DNA from: Cardinalis cardinalis
Taxonomy: Eukaryota > Chordata > Aves > Passeriformes > Cardinalidae
Assembly: GCA_014549065.1 (NCBI GenBank)
Contig: JACDOX010000044.1
Span: forward strand, 1,922,001 to 1,986,000
Length of the DNA stretch: 64,000 nt
Direction: 5' to 3'
Both the position numbers and the translations under genes were made by a program. The notes under the pieces are model-generated. The model ran no database searches. It was not told where the DNA came from and saw nothing but the letters and a program-made list of their open reading frames with translations. Of this stretch, positions 11,528 through 22,620 are shown in pieces; positions within the stretch are counted from its first letter, which is position 1, and each line of letters begins with the position of its first letter.

Positions 11528-14500
11528 GATGCAGGGACTCTGGCCCTTTGTCTAGGTCTTTACAGGCTGCCCCACTTGCTCTGAATGCAAATTTCACACC
11601 ANTGCCTTTTACACATGCACAGGCTGATGACACAGCATGTGTGCAGCAGTTCCAGCTCTTCCTCAATTTAACACACACNTGAAGGTTGGGCATCTTGGGC
11701 TCTCCATGGATGTGTGCTGCAAAGCACATGCTTCCATCCAGGAGATGCCACATAAAAATGGAAAACCTGCCCAAGACTTCTGGGTGCCTACAAGGATGAA
11801 GAGAGGAATGAATTCAGCTTGCATGAATTCTCTGTTCCTCTTTGCTCATTACCCAAATGATGATTGCTCAGCCCTGTGTGCAGATTTTGTGTTGAGATTC
11901 ATCTACATTTTAATCCAGTGTTTGGTCCTGTTGTATGAACCCTGGTTCAGACTCTGATGTATGTTTTAAAACATCTACAGGACTAGNAATCCAGTTCTAT
12001 TTTTCTGTTTTACTTATGATTTTCCTTCAACCTCCCCTCCCCAAAACCAACTTATCCTTCTCATTGCTGCTCCAAAAGCTTTGCTTTACAGGTTGTATCA
12101 CTGATATGATAATGCCAGAAAAAAAGGACTAAGGAATAATCACCCCAAGCCTGCTGACACCAGGAAAGTGACGTCTGCTCTAATTAAGGCCTAATAATGA
12201 GCTACATGTTAAGATATGAAACAATACAAAGCAAGTGATGAAAACCAAGTTTTACCCCTTGCTGTGTCTGACTGTTAACTGTACAGTCAAGNGGAAGAAA
12301 TGACACCTGCTTTGGCAAATTAGCTTTATATCTACAAAACAGTGACAACCGAATTTAATTTAAATTTAAAACTTAAAGGAGTATCAAATCTTTCTCTTAA
12401 GCAGAGCTGTAGCAAATACCTGACTAGTAGGTATGACATTAAACNGGTCAGCAAATAAAGGGCTGAGCTAGTCAGGTTAAAATTTTTATGCCCCAATACT
12501 GGCCACAAGCTTCCAACCTCTGTTCTGCACCAGGGCTTCACTGAGAGCTTGGGGGGTGTAAGGGGGGTCAGCTCAGTTTTCTGGTCTGACTGAGACCTGG
12601 GAAAAAGAGTAATTTCCTATTTAATCTCAATCCAAACAGATACTGTGTTTGCCTTCATCTATGTATTTTATGAACTCTTGGAAATATAACAGCTAGTCAC
12701 TATTCCTTAAAGAAATATTTCTATTAGCATTTTCCCCTGGAATAAGTAAAAGGTGGGTTCAGAGTAAATTACTACTAACAAAACATTTCTTTACCCAACC
12801 ACGTAGCAAATCTACAAACTGGGACACCTAAATGTGATAACTCCTCCTAGTCTGTATGTTTTCAGATGAACCCAAATGATAAAAAGATGTTTCCCCACTG
12901 AAACTGCAGGAACTGCTTTAGAAGCAGATATCACAGAGGTTGAGAAGAATGAGAGTCTTTCCAAGGAAGTGATGGAGGGTTCACCAACAGCCAGCAAGGT
13001 CTGAGCACCACCTCTCACACCACAGGGATGCTAAGAGGAAATAGCATAATCATGAGACTATTTCATCAGAAAAACACTATTCTCTCTTGCTTGGATGGAT
13101 CATATCACTCATGGCCAAAGCACCACTCTTACCTGCCTGATGATCACTGATTGACACCCAGTTGTCACAACTATAAATCTGAGAATAAATATGTTATAAA
13201 ACATATTTCCCTGCATTTTCCCTGCAGTAATAGCTACTGAAGATAATACACACTGATAGACTTAGCTTTCATTTTAAATTGAAGGATATACCACCAAGAT
13301 CAGGCAAACAGCCAACCACAAAAAGAACAAAATTACTGTAAGAGAGAGCAGAAAAGCAGGTTGCGACAAAACATTGTGCTCAACACAGAGACAGAAATTC
13401 AAATATTGCCATTTCAATTTGAATTTTGTCTGAGAATCCTACAGCAATTAATAACAGGAAGCAAGAAAGCTACCATAATCATGTTTTTCTAAAAATTATT
13501 AGTGGACCAAGAGAGAAATGTCAGGAACTTTTTATTCTTCACCCTCCTCTTGAAAGCTAAGTAAGGATCTTAGCATTAATGCAAAAATTATCACAGAGTT
13601 AAACTTCCTTTGTGTATGTAGGGAAACAATGATGCTGCCATCCTGCCTCTTCTTTCTGATTCCACAGTTAGATCCTACTGCAGGGCTGTACATTTCCCAA
13701 GCAAATACAAACTTAAGNGATGTTTAAAGAATACAGCTGTGAAAGCATTCAAACTGTAAGTATGGAAAGTGGGATCCATTCTGCAATAGCATGATACCTA
13801 AACTTAGGCTTGATGCACATTCTATTTCCTGTGATTGCAAGAAATAGTGCACATGGTTCACTTATCTTCAGTTGACTCTTAGAATTGCTTCACTGATTGT
13901 TTTATTATCATAGCTTTTAACTTCAAAGTCTTGTGTGGGTCTGAGACTGAAATGAACATCAATGTACATATATTTAAGCTCTAGAATCTGTGCATGTCTG
14001 CCTCAGTATTCAGTCCCAGTATATCAACTTCACTCCCTGCATTTTCACAAGAGAGGCACAAAATGTTTTAGATAAAATACCATAAGTACTGAAANTGGCA
14101 AATGTGAGTCCCCAAGAGGTAAAAGCAAATGAGATGTANCCACAGTGACCACTTCCAAAGGACTGTAACAGAATTTAAAATAGTCTCATCATCAGTAAAG
14201 CCACTTAAACCAGAGGGAAGACTGATCATCTCAAGATTTGGTAGAAGAGCTGTGTCACTAAATAACATTACCAAGNGAGGATAAAAAGCCCCAAACAAAC
14301 AGGAAGGCCTTTTGAATCAAAACAGATAACAAGAGCCAAGGGACTGTAGCTGCGCCACAGGATAAAATCATATTATGTATAAAACAAATTTCAGATTATG
14401 TGGTTAAGGGACCACAAATTAACACTTTTTTGCTTCAAATGCTAGCTCCTCCAAACCTGTTGCAAAAAAACATGCCTGTACCCATGCCCCAGCTATCTTA

Positions 14501-14689
14501 CTCTATTTTAGATGCCAACTCTATAATGAAATTTCATCTGGAGGTGATTAAAGTAGCAGCTGGCCAAAATGAAAAGTTTCTCCTTCAACTTTCTGCATTG
14601 ACCATAGGGAAACCACCTGCCTCCCTTTCTGGGTTAACTAAAGGTACCAGTTAAGTACTAACTAAAAAAGATGCTGTTACAAAGNGAGG
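11528..14689. other. Single-copy sequence, no gene seen
   Basis: Contains short unrecognised frames such as 11637-11957 plus. A TCTAATTAAGGCCTAATAATGA stretch near 12178-12200 is homeodomain-like. Two G-rich runs lie near 12551-12568. No transposon family is recognised. Confidence 0.5.
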
Positions 14690-15010
14690 CTATGTGGGCT
14701 TAGTGAAGGTGTGGCTTTTTATTGCTCAATTTTCTGGATCCCTGTGATAGCTCTCCAGGGGGGAGCAATATAATAAAAAAGGTAAGCTGATACAGCCCTT
14801 TGGAATAACAATCTTCTTAATTGCTTTACTCATCTCTTGCACGGGCTGGCCTCAGGGGAGCACGCCCTGTTGTCAAACAGCAGTTTCTGTATCACAGGTA
14901 TTAAACGCTGATTCCAAAGGGCACCAACTCGTGCGTGCCCAGCAGAGCCCAGCTGATCATTCATCAGCTCAGCACTGGGGTGATAAGGTTAGTTATCATC
15001 CTGTGCCCCA
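14690..15010. promoter_or_regulatory. Possible conserved non-coding element
   Basis: The block has a regulatory look: GGAATAACAATCTTCTTAAT (14800-14819; the ACAAT core is SOX-like), AATTGCTTTAC, then TGTCAAACAGCAG and a TGATCATTCATCAGCTCAGC stretch. It also has several CpGs and a GTGATAAGG/TTATCATC GATA-type pair near 14980-15000. No open frame of interest spans it. The call rests on appearance. Confidence 0.28.
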
Positions 15011-15199
15011 GCAAACCTAGTTGTAGATCCTTCTAAAACATGTTCCTGCAAATCAGTATAATATATAGATATTATTGAGTGTCAGAACCATGTTAAGCCT
15101 AGGGCACAGGCTACACATCTGATGCCAGGGATGTCCTTCTGAGCTAACAACACTCCTGACCTGGNGCTGGGTGTGTCCCTGTTTAATATCATATATCCC
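15011..15199. other. Short single-copy spacer
   Basis: Unremarkable sequence between two regulatory-looking blocks; contains one N near 15166. Confidence 0.4.
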
Positions 15200-15380
15200 T
15201 CTCAAATGGGGAATAGCTCTCCTGGGGCGCTGGGACGTTATTGTTGTCACAAACTGAAACGTACAGCGTGACGTCTGTGGAGCTCTCTTCTTGGGCAGGA
15301 TTTGGTGACAAGCAAATATTCTACCTTTGTCGTTATGACAAAGACTCACTGTTCTTCCCATTGCTCTAAAATAAACCAGC
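15200..15380. promoter_or_regulatory. Possible conserved element with CRE-type site
   Basis: CpG content rises above the background (GGCGCTGGGACGTTATTGTT, CGTACAGCG, GTCGTTATGAC). A TGACGTC cyclic-AMP-response-type core lies near 15269, and an ATTGTTGTCAC SOX-like site near 15240. A minus-strand open frame (15053-15391) overlaps but encodes nothing I recognise. Confidence 0.3.
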
Positions 15381-17189
15381 CAAGCTGGCACAGTTGGGTT
15401 TCAGATTCCAGAGGACAGTGAGCCTCAGTTGGGAGAAACTTGTTTTTTATTTCACAGACTGAGGGACACAGACACTATCAGTTGGAGACACACTGATTCT
15501 GTTTTGTTTTCCTGGTGTTTGTGAGCTGGCCTGCAAACTGCTCATTTCACAAGCCAGTCATTCCAGAGCTTATGGGGAGTGCAGCTTCCTCCATCTCATC
15601 AAGTACCAAAGCCTCAAGCTTGCCACCGTGATATGAGGAACTTTTGGCTGCAGTGTTTGAATTAAAAGAATCCATGAGAAATCCAGACACACCTGAATGA
15701 GTTATGAATAGCTAACACCATCAAATTAATGAAGGGTCAAAGATAAGAGCTATTTACAATGTAGAGTGATTAGAAGGAGTAGCGCAGGCTAAGGATTATT
15801 TAATACAGTTGAAATTCTACTTTATGCAGTTTGAACAGATGCTACAAACACAACAAGTCATTTACAAAACTCATCTTGCCAAATACAAACAACCACTGTC
15901 CTTCAAGAGAGTAACCACTGGCAAATTAACATTCTCATATGTACTGTTCCCCAGGCAGCTGCCTGCAACCACCAACCTCCTTGACCTTGCAGTAAATGTA
16001 CTTTAAAGGGAAGGGGAAAAAAAAAAGTCTTTCCTTTTCATGACAGGTCCTTTTGAGACTGAGCACAGCATCTCTATTTTTTCCTTTGAGACTAAGAAAG
16101 TATTCTATGGGTGCTTCCTTCTGGCCTGGGGAGAAAATCTGCTTAAAATTGCATTTTAAGATGACCTATTCAGGATTGGTGCCTGCATGGATGGCAGAAA
16201 AAGTAATTCCCACTGCTCCTGGAAGCCAGAAATAATGTTTGCATTTTCCAATGAAGTAAGAGGGCAGAGCTGAGACTAAGTGATNACAGAACCCTTCCTT
16301 AATTCTTTTAAACAGACATTTTATGCCCCAGTGTGTATGTCAGTTAAATTGTGAAACATTTTTTGCAGTTTTCTTAAATTGCTCCCACACACCATAGTTG
16401 AGTATCAAATGTTCATACACTCCTCATTCCCAAATATATTTTCCTTTTTTCATTCCTAATATACTTACTAGTGTAAATTTCATTGAGGAACAGGAAAAAA
16501 NTTTATTCATTAGGATAAATAGAGAAAAATATCTTTCTAAAAAGGGTGGGCTCATAAAAACTCCCCAAGGACTCGCCAAAACCCATAAGAATTTTTTTTC
16601 TTATCCTCTAATAGCTTGCTGATTTGCCAGGGCTTTCATTTTTCTTCCTTTATGTCACTACACATTACCAAAGATATTTTTGGTTTTTCACGGTTTCCTA
16701 CGAGCTAAAAANATTAGGAATCTTTGATCTATTCCTGTATTGTGCTGACAGTGTGATAGAGCAGACACACATAAACAGTGTGGCATTTCTCATATTCTGC
16801 CTATCACAGCCTTTGAACTTGCAGCTTGAAAAGCACGGGTGATGAGGAGCACAGAGNATCTGTGTCAGGCAAAATTACTTGTCCAAGGAGTTTTGGTTTT
16901 TGTTAAAATATATTGAGTCTTTCCAACCCAGCTTAGAGCTTTTATACAATTACAGGGAAATTTTNCACAGTAAATAATAAATATTTAGCGAGACTCACAT
17001 GGATTGGCTGCTTCGGCGTTTAGGTGTTAAACATTTTGAAATGGAATAGGAGAGAAGGGGCTCTGTTAAGTTATGTGTTTCAAAAGACAGCTTGCACCAC
17101 CNAAACCAGTGAACACAGAGCCTGTGATTTTCTTGACAATCCTTCTGGTGGCTTTCACCCTTTTCCCCTCTCTGGATTGTCCCAAACCG
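15381..17189. other. Single-copy sequence, no gene seen
   Basis: CTTAAAAT (16142-16149) and ATTTTAAG (16153-16160) form a small dyad. Short unrecognised frames only. The sequence becomes more G+C-rich at the right edge where the CpG cluster begins. Confidence 0.5.
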
Positions 17190-17402
17190 CAGAGATTGAT
17201 GTGAGAAATCCCGGGCTGAGCGGCTCGGCGTGCTNGCGCCCGGAGCAGCCGGGGCACCTGATCCTGCCCGCGGTGGCAGTGATGGATGGATGTGCCCGGG
17301 TTCCAGGGCTGGGATCCCCGCACACCGACCGCGCCCCGCTCCCCTCGCCAGGGCCNCACCACCGGCTAATGCGGAGACACGGCGCGCCAATCCCCGAGGT
17401 NC
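17190..17402. promoter_or_regulatory. Small CpG-rich cluster
   Basis: I count about 22 CpG dinucleotides in roughly 200 bases, with high G+C, while flanking DNA is A+T-rich and almost CpG-free. All reading frames are nearly stop-free because of composition, giving overlapping frames on both strands (17024-17482 plus, 16995-17390 minus) that match no protein. It could be a small CpG island promoter, a first exon or UTR of a non-coding RNA, or an enhancer core. No TATA box or clear splice donor was identified. Confidence 0.45.
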
Positions 17403-17520
17403 AGTGTCTGCTACTTAGGCTCATTACAATTAGTCAACTTGATATATTGTTTACAATTTACACCAAACAAGCTTGGGGCTAATTATGACTTAGCTAGTTT
17501 GTCTCTTTGATGTCAAGATC
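17403..17520. promoter_or_regulatory. Homeodomain-rich A+T block beside the CpG cluster
   Basis: Immediately right of the CpG cluster the sequence switches to A+T-rich DNA with several homeodomain-type cores: CATTACAATTAG near 17422, TTGTTTACAA (forkhead-like) near 17448, and GGCTAATTATGAC near 17477. The sharp change next to a CpG cluster is typical of conserved developmental elements. This is inference. Confidence 0.28.
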
Positions 17521-19859
17521 CCCTGCAGGAGGCCCAGCTACTGAGCAGCAGCTATGTTTGGTCTCAGACACAGGTACAGGGAAGGATCAGGGCCTTCTAA
17601 TTCAACTNCAGCCATGCAAAGTCCTCAGGCATTAAGAATTATATTAGCACAGCTAATAAACTTGCTGCAAATAGATTTATTTCTGTGTCCTCTTAAAACA
17701 CCTGCTATCCAGGAAAGCAGCAATTAAGGAAAGAAACCACAAAGCTGTGATTTTCAGCCATTCCTTAGGGTGCTCAGACACAGCAAGACTTGATCCACNC
17801 AAAAGGCAATGAGAGACCAATATTCCTTCATTGCACTAGAATTTATAGAATTTTTTTCTTGTTTAAGTTGTATCATTATGAAAGCTGCAGCATAAAAGAC
17901 AGATGGTTTGACCTTTTCATGTAGAATTCTAGGTTNACCATTGTGTTGCTAAAATATTATTGTATAAATGAAAGCCTCGTGATCAGATGTGCCAGTGTAT
18001 TTAACGTACAATTTCAAGTTACAGAAATGCAAAGTTTTTAAGGGAGAAACTCTATCTAGTCAGAATTGGTACAGGAAGGAGGGTTTTCAACAGAACATGG
18101 TGCTCCTTCCATCCACAGGAAGAGTGAGCCACAAAGGGTGCCCCCTTTGCCTCGGACACCATGGTCGCATCACTGACCTTGACTCTCACCCACGCCTTTG
18201 ACACTGGGTGCGTAACTCGTGCTGGAACCAGTCATCCTGTCAACGTGTCCACAGAGGCAAGAAATGTTGTGGTTAGAAAAGTCTAGCATCAAATAGGCTT
18301 TCCTAACAACTCCTAGGTCAAATCTGTGCATTTCATAGCTCGGTTGTGGGTTGGTTTTTTACCTTCATTTATTCAGCTCAATATAGGAAAAAAGCTTCAT
18401 ACTTCTTATAACTTGGTAGCAGCAGTAAAGGAGCTGCACCTTGGTTTTAACCAACACTGTGGTGGTGAAATGCCACCANTGTGGGAGGTGAAGAGACTGA
18501 ATTCAGTAGGAAAAGCCTCATATCTCTCCCCAAATTGTCAAGTAAAACGACTTAGGATTTCCCAGTAAACTCCACCATGCTCCTGAACAGTTACTTTATC
18601 AATCAGTACATAAGTTTTTTTTTTAAATGAAAGATGGGTGCAAATAGGTGTTGGAAACAAAGTCTGTATAGTCTGATTTATGCAATATGTTCACAACAAC
18701 TTTGCATTCTTTTATCTCTANCTACATTTTTCTGTAATCACAGCAAAATTTGCTTAACTACTGAGGCAAAATGAGGTAATGGATAGGTTAAAAACTGGGA
18801 TCAGGAAAACATTAAAATAGGAGTGGGTGATCAGACAAGATAATATCTGTAAATGCATTTTCNCTGTGAAAGTAACCACTTGGGAGTAAGCAAGGATTGA
18901 AGGACAATCACTGTAAGAGTCCCTCTAAAAAATACCATGCCTAACAGAAATCAACACATTCCTGCAGACCTTATTTTTAAAAGCCATTTCAGTTGTGGGT
19001 TTATCCCTTCAAGTGTTGAGATATGCCTCAAACTTGCAGTCTGAAATTAGCTGCAAACTTAGCCTTCCATTTTAGACAGCCAGTNATCTTGTCCATAGAG
19101 GTGGACGTTAACTGCAACTTTCAGACCCTTAACCCATCTCTGCTACACAGAGAAACCTGCAAACTGGAACACCAGTATCTGAGAGAGTCCTAACCAGCTT
19201 CCTCACAAGCACAAAAAAGGAGATTTCTGTTGGATCTTTTTGGGGAATCACGCAGGGAATCAAACTCTTCATGGGGCCCAAAGTCCTCCTAAANCCCCAT
19301 GTGCATATCTGAGAGGATAACTCCATATTGAACATAACTGCTGTGATTGCAAAGAGCTGCCATGCAAAGTCTACCAGTTACAGATGGGATTTTCTGTTTC
19401 TTTTGAAGCTGAGGGACCATTGTGTGGCAGCGATGGCTGCTGTTATCTGCTATGTTTATGCCACTTTGAAAATCTCTGACCTCTGCATTCCCTNTGTCAT
19501 AAAAAGAACAAAGCAGTGAATATTGATTAATAAAAGTCTTTGACTCTACCAGCAAAGCAGTTACAAGCACTGGGAATTTGTTTGAGTTGAAGAGTACGTC
19601 CTCCAAGACTCAATACCTCTAGTTTCCACTCTTTTGACCCACAGGAACCCGCTTCTCTCTCCCTCCACTAAGTAAATTTACCTGGCCNGGCGGCAACAAA
19701 ATTGTATTTCTCTTCCTCCTGTGACTGAAGGATAAAGTTAAGGGAACTTTGTAATGGCTTTACAACATGAAAACCAGTGGTGAGTTTGAACCACCTGAGT
19801 CCTGTCTCTGCAGGACAGTGATAAATGTCTGCCTGAAGTGCAAAGATCAAGTGCTGGGA
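17521..19859. other. Single-copy sequence, no gene seen
   Basis: Frames are short and unrecognised. A modestly CpG-containing patch lies at about 18130-18250. A T run occurs near 18616. No transposon is recognised. Confidence 0.5.
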
Positions 19860-20090
19860 GAGCAAGGTCAGATGCTTTACATGACATCTAATGTGACTGT
19901 CATTTCTCAGGCTCGGTAGCCGATGGAAATGTGGCGACAGGATGAGCCAATCACTAAGGTACCATGTCTGGCATTTAAATAGAGTGCAGCAATTCCAGCA
20001 GTGCCAAATGATTAGAGATCTAATTGCCATTGTCTAATGAATTCCTCTATGGTGTGGTGCGAATGTTCAAAGAAAGCGTTAAGCTAAGTC
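19860..20090. promoter_or_regulatory. Possible conserved non-coding element
   Basis: Includes GAGCCAATCACTAAG (CCAAT box core), GGCATTTAAATAGAG, and the dense stretch ATTAGAGATCTAATTGCC followed by TCTAATGAATTCC, which has three TAAT/ATTA homeodomain cores within about 30 bases. CpGs persist (GTAGCCGATGG, GTGGCGACAGG, GTGCGAATG). The overlapping minus-strand frame (19668-20030) is not recognisable as a protein. Confidence 0.33.
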
Positions 20091-21012
20091 CAGCAAGGTA
20101 CTCTCAACAAAAAATGCATTTTTAAAAGATTCAATTCTTCTGGCTTCCTACTCTTAAATAGTCTCATGAATTAATGAAAGGTTCCATACAGGCATATCTA
20201 TAAATAATGGANGACCNTTTTGCTGTTTTATTGGGAATTACCTTTCTATACATTCCAGCATTTGGCTCTAGGGAAATACCACTGTCTGTATTAAATGCCC
20301 CTCCAAGACCCTGAGAATTATACAATTCAATCTTTTTGGTTTAAAAATCGTTATCAACTTCTTTTCTTTGAAGAGTATGTTGCCTTATGATTGTTTCAAT
20401 GTACTAGTGAGGGATACAAGATATAAAATATCTATTAAAGGAGTGGAAAATATGATTTATTGGGAGACTGAAGACCTCCCAGTTTTCAGGTTAAGGTGAT
20501 TTGGTTGCACCCTTGAGCACTTCTGGGGGAACAGGAATTTGGTGACAGATTGCTCTTCAGTTGATTTAACTCAGGCCATTACACCATCCTGTGGTGTCAT
20601 ATAATGAGGGCAACTTGGGTAAACTCATCCATAAAATCAGATGTTCCTTTTTAAAATGGGAGAGCAGCTAACCAGTCACACAGTTCCCAAGGACTATCAT
20701 CACTTTGTGTTCCTGCTGATGTCTAAATACAGAGTGAATTTTTATTTTCCATGAAGCTATAGTCTCTTTCAAGGAATTACATCCAAAGTCAGGCAGTTCA
20801 ATGGCCTGTGTAATACCAAGGAATCCNGTGGGCTGCAAAGAGTGTGAGTCCTGTCTGCTCCTAAACATTCTCACTTGGATTCAGATTTTAATACCAGTCT
20901 GGACCACCTCCCATTATAAAAAATGTTCTTCTCTAGAACTGTGTTTTTGATTCCTGAAAACTGTAAAAATCATGGAGATAACTAAAAGCCTTGTCAGCTG
21001 GTTATCCACTGA
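20091..21012. other. Single-copy sequence, no gene seen
   Basis: Two N positions sit close together near 20212-20217. No repeat or exon is recognised. Confidence 0.5.
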
Positions 21013-21365
21013 CAGGGGGCTTTTACATACCACCAAAGCCCACCTTTTTCATAAATGGGGATGTCTTTAAGTTCCTCTCCATGTCACTTTCTGATCTCCT
21101 CCTAAANGTCAGATAGAAGTGAACAAATGTAGGCAGATAAAGTTGAGTGTGATGGGGTCTGAGGTTGTTTGCCGATCCCGTGATTGACAGCNAAGGCCTT
21201 GCACAGTGACAGTGTCACTTGAGAGACCCTACCCTTTTTTTCCCAGGTTTTCTGCAGTCTCTGGTGTCACAGGGGGACAGCCCCCTGTGGTAATGCCAGG
21301 CTCCTCACTGTCAGGGGGCTAAGACCTGGACTAATTCATTGCNGTGCAGTTTAATTAAACTGCAC
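21013..21365. repeat. Cluster of dyad symmetries and a repeated CAGGGGGCT motif
   Basis: Within about 160 bases there are three perfect dyads. AGTGACA-G-TGTCACT is at 21205-21219. CACAGGGGG-ACAG-CCCCCTGTG is at 21268-21289. A gap-free 22-bp palindrome at 21344-21365 has GTGCAGTTTAA as its left half. CAGGGGGCT occurs at 21013-21021 and 21312-21320, and its complement AGCCCCCTG at 21279-21287. The middle segment can therefore pair either with its left neighbour or with the right copy. I do not recognise the whole as a known transposon. It may be a decayed element end or a binding-site cluster. Confidence 0.6.
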
Positions 21366-22359
21366 CGGAGTTGTTTCCCTGGTAAAATAAGTGTGGGAAG
21401 AGAATGTGTGTCAAAAGAGACATGCCTCTTACTGTGTGTGCTTTATTGTTACACCACAGCTAATATATTGTGGGAATTCCCATGGAGTCAATGATAAACT
21501 ATATTATCAAGCTCCATAAAATAGGCATTCTACTAGTGAGGGTTACTGTAGCCCACAATTCCATTAATCCTCCTAATTTATTATATTATAGCTGTATGTG
21601 AGGTCTCATAAATTTATTATACCCCTTTCATCTTGATAAAAATGCTTGTTTCTCCTCTCAAATAAAAACCCTTATTATTTGTTGTGTCTGTCTCTAAAAA
21701 ATAAATGTATCAGCCCCTTGCAAGAAAATATGATTATTGGCTGAGAAATGTAAACTGCACTTGACATGTCTTCTGCCATAAAATTAAAGAATTTTATTAA
21801 ACCTTGCTTTCTGAGTACAAAAAAACAGTATATGAAGGCCCATTGAATTTTTATTTGCTTTTGCTTTAGAGCATTGCATTGTCTTATATATAAATACATA
21901 TATATCTTTACAAGGTTTTGTAATTTAAAGCCACAGAACCTGCATCTGTCAGCTTTGCCTTTTATGAAGAAGGCAATTTTCTGAGACTCAACATTACACA
22001 TCTCTTGGAAATTCACCTGGGTGGCAAATAAAATCATTCCCTCTTTTAGGGCATTTCACATGAGTAAAATGTTTGTTGATAGGTTATGNTGCAGTAATCT
22101 ATACCGAAGCATTTTTCTATTTGCTAATTCATGTTGGGTAAGTATAGATGATGAAAATAGCAAACTTTTCCCTGGGAGCTTGTGTCCCTGGAGGGGGTCA
22201 GAGTGGCCTCTCTCTTTCACTGGGACTCAGTGGGTGGAATAGAAGTTTTGCTTCAGCCACAGTCTAAAGAGAAGAAGTCCTCTATCATGGTTCNAAATAT
22301 GAGCAATGAGTGGAGTCTCACAATGAGCAATATCAGGTTGGGCTGGGGAGCACAGAAAG
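21366..22359. other. Single-copy A+T-rich sequence, possibly regulatory in part
   Basis: About 21440-21620 has many A+T cores (GGAATTCCCATGG, CAATGATAAAC, CCATTAATCCTCCTAAT) and could be a conserved element. The rest, including a TATATA stretch near 21885-21905, is unremarkable. No gene is seen. Confidence 0.4.
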
Positions 22360-22620
22360 GGCTGTGCTGATTCAGTCCAAGGGCCCCTCTGGGCCATGTC
22401 TCTGATAGTGGCCAGAAGCAGGTGCCTGACTGAGAAAAGGGCAAGGCAAAGGACCCTCCCAGCTACTGTCTCAGGCTGCTTTCAGCTCAGATTTCCTGTG
22501 AGTCATGTGGTTTGTCTTATTTGCTAATCCACCGTGGAACTGTCATTTGAACATTTCTTCATTCTCCTCTTGAACCCATGAAAACCTTTTAAAATGCACA
22601 ACATCCTTGACCGAGGAGAT
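22360..22620 (-). mobile_element. CR1 LINE relic of an old subfamily
   Basis: The plus strand reads as a decayed reverse complement of an older CR1 type found across birds and reptiles. Landmarks are CTGATAGTGGCCAGAAGCAG (22402 onward), TTTCCTGTGAGTCATGTGGT, and CTCTTGAACCCATGAAAACC followed by CACAACATCC. The order and spacing fit that family's 3' portion. The left edge may reach further toward 22330. Reading frames are destroyed, so the minus-strand frame overlapping it (22543-22995) should not be taken as a gene. Confidence 0.65.

Noticed and set aside
16995..17482. Overlapping open frames on both strands across the CpG cluster
   Set aside because: High G+C makes stops rare in all frames; none of the products is recognisable and several N positions interrupt them.
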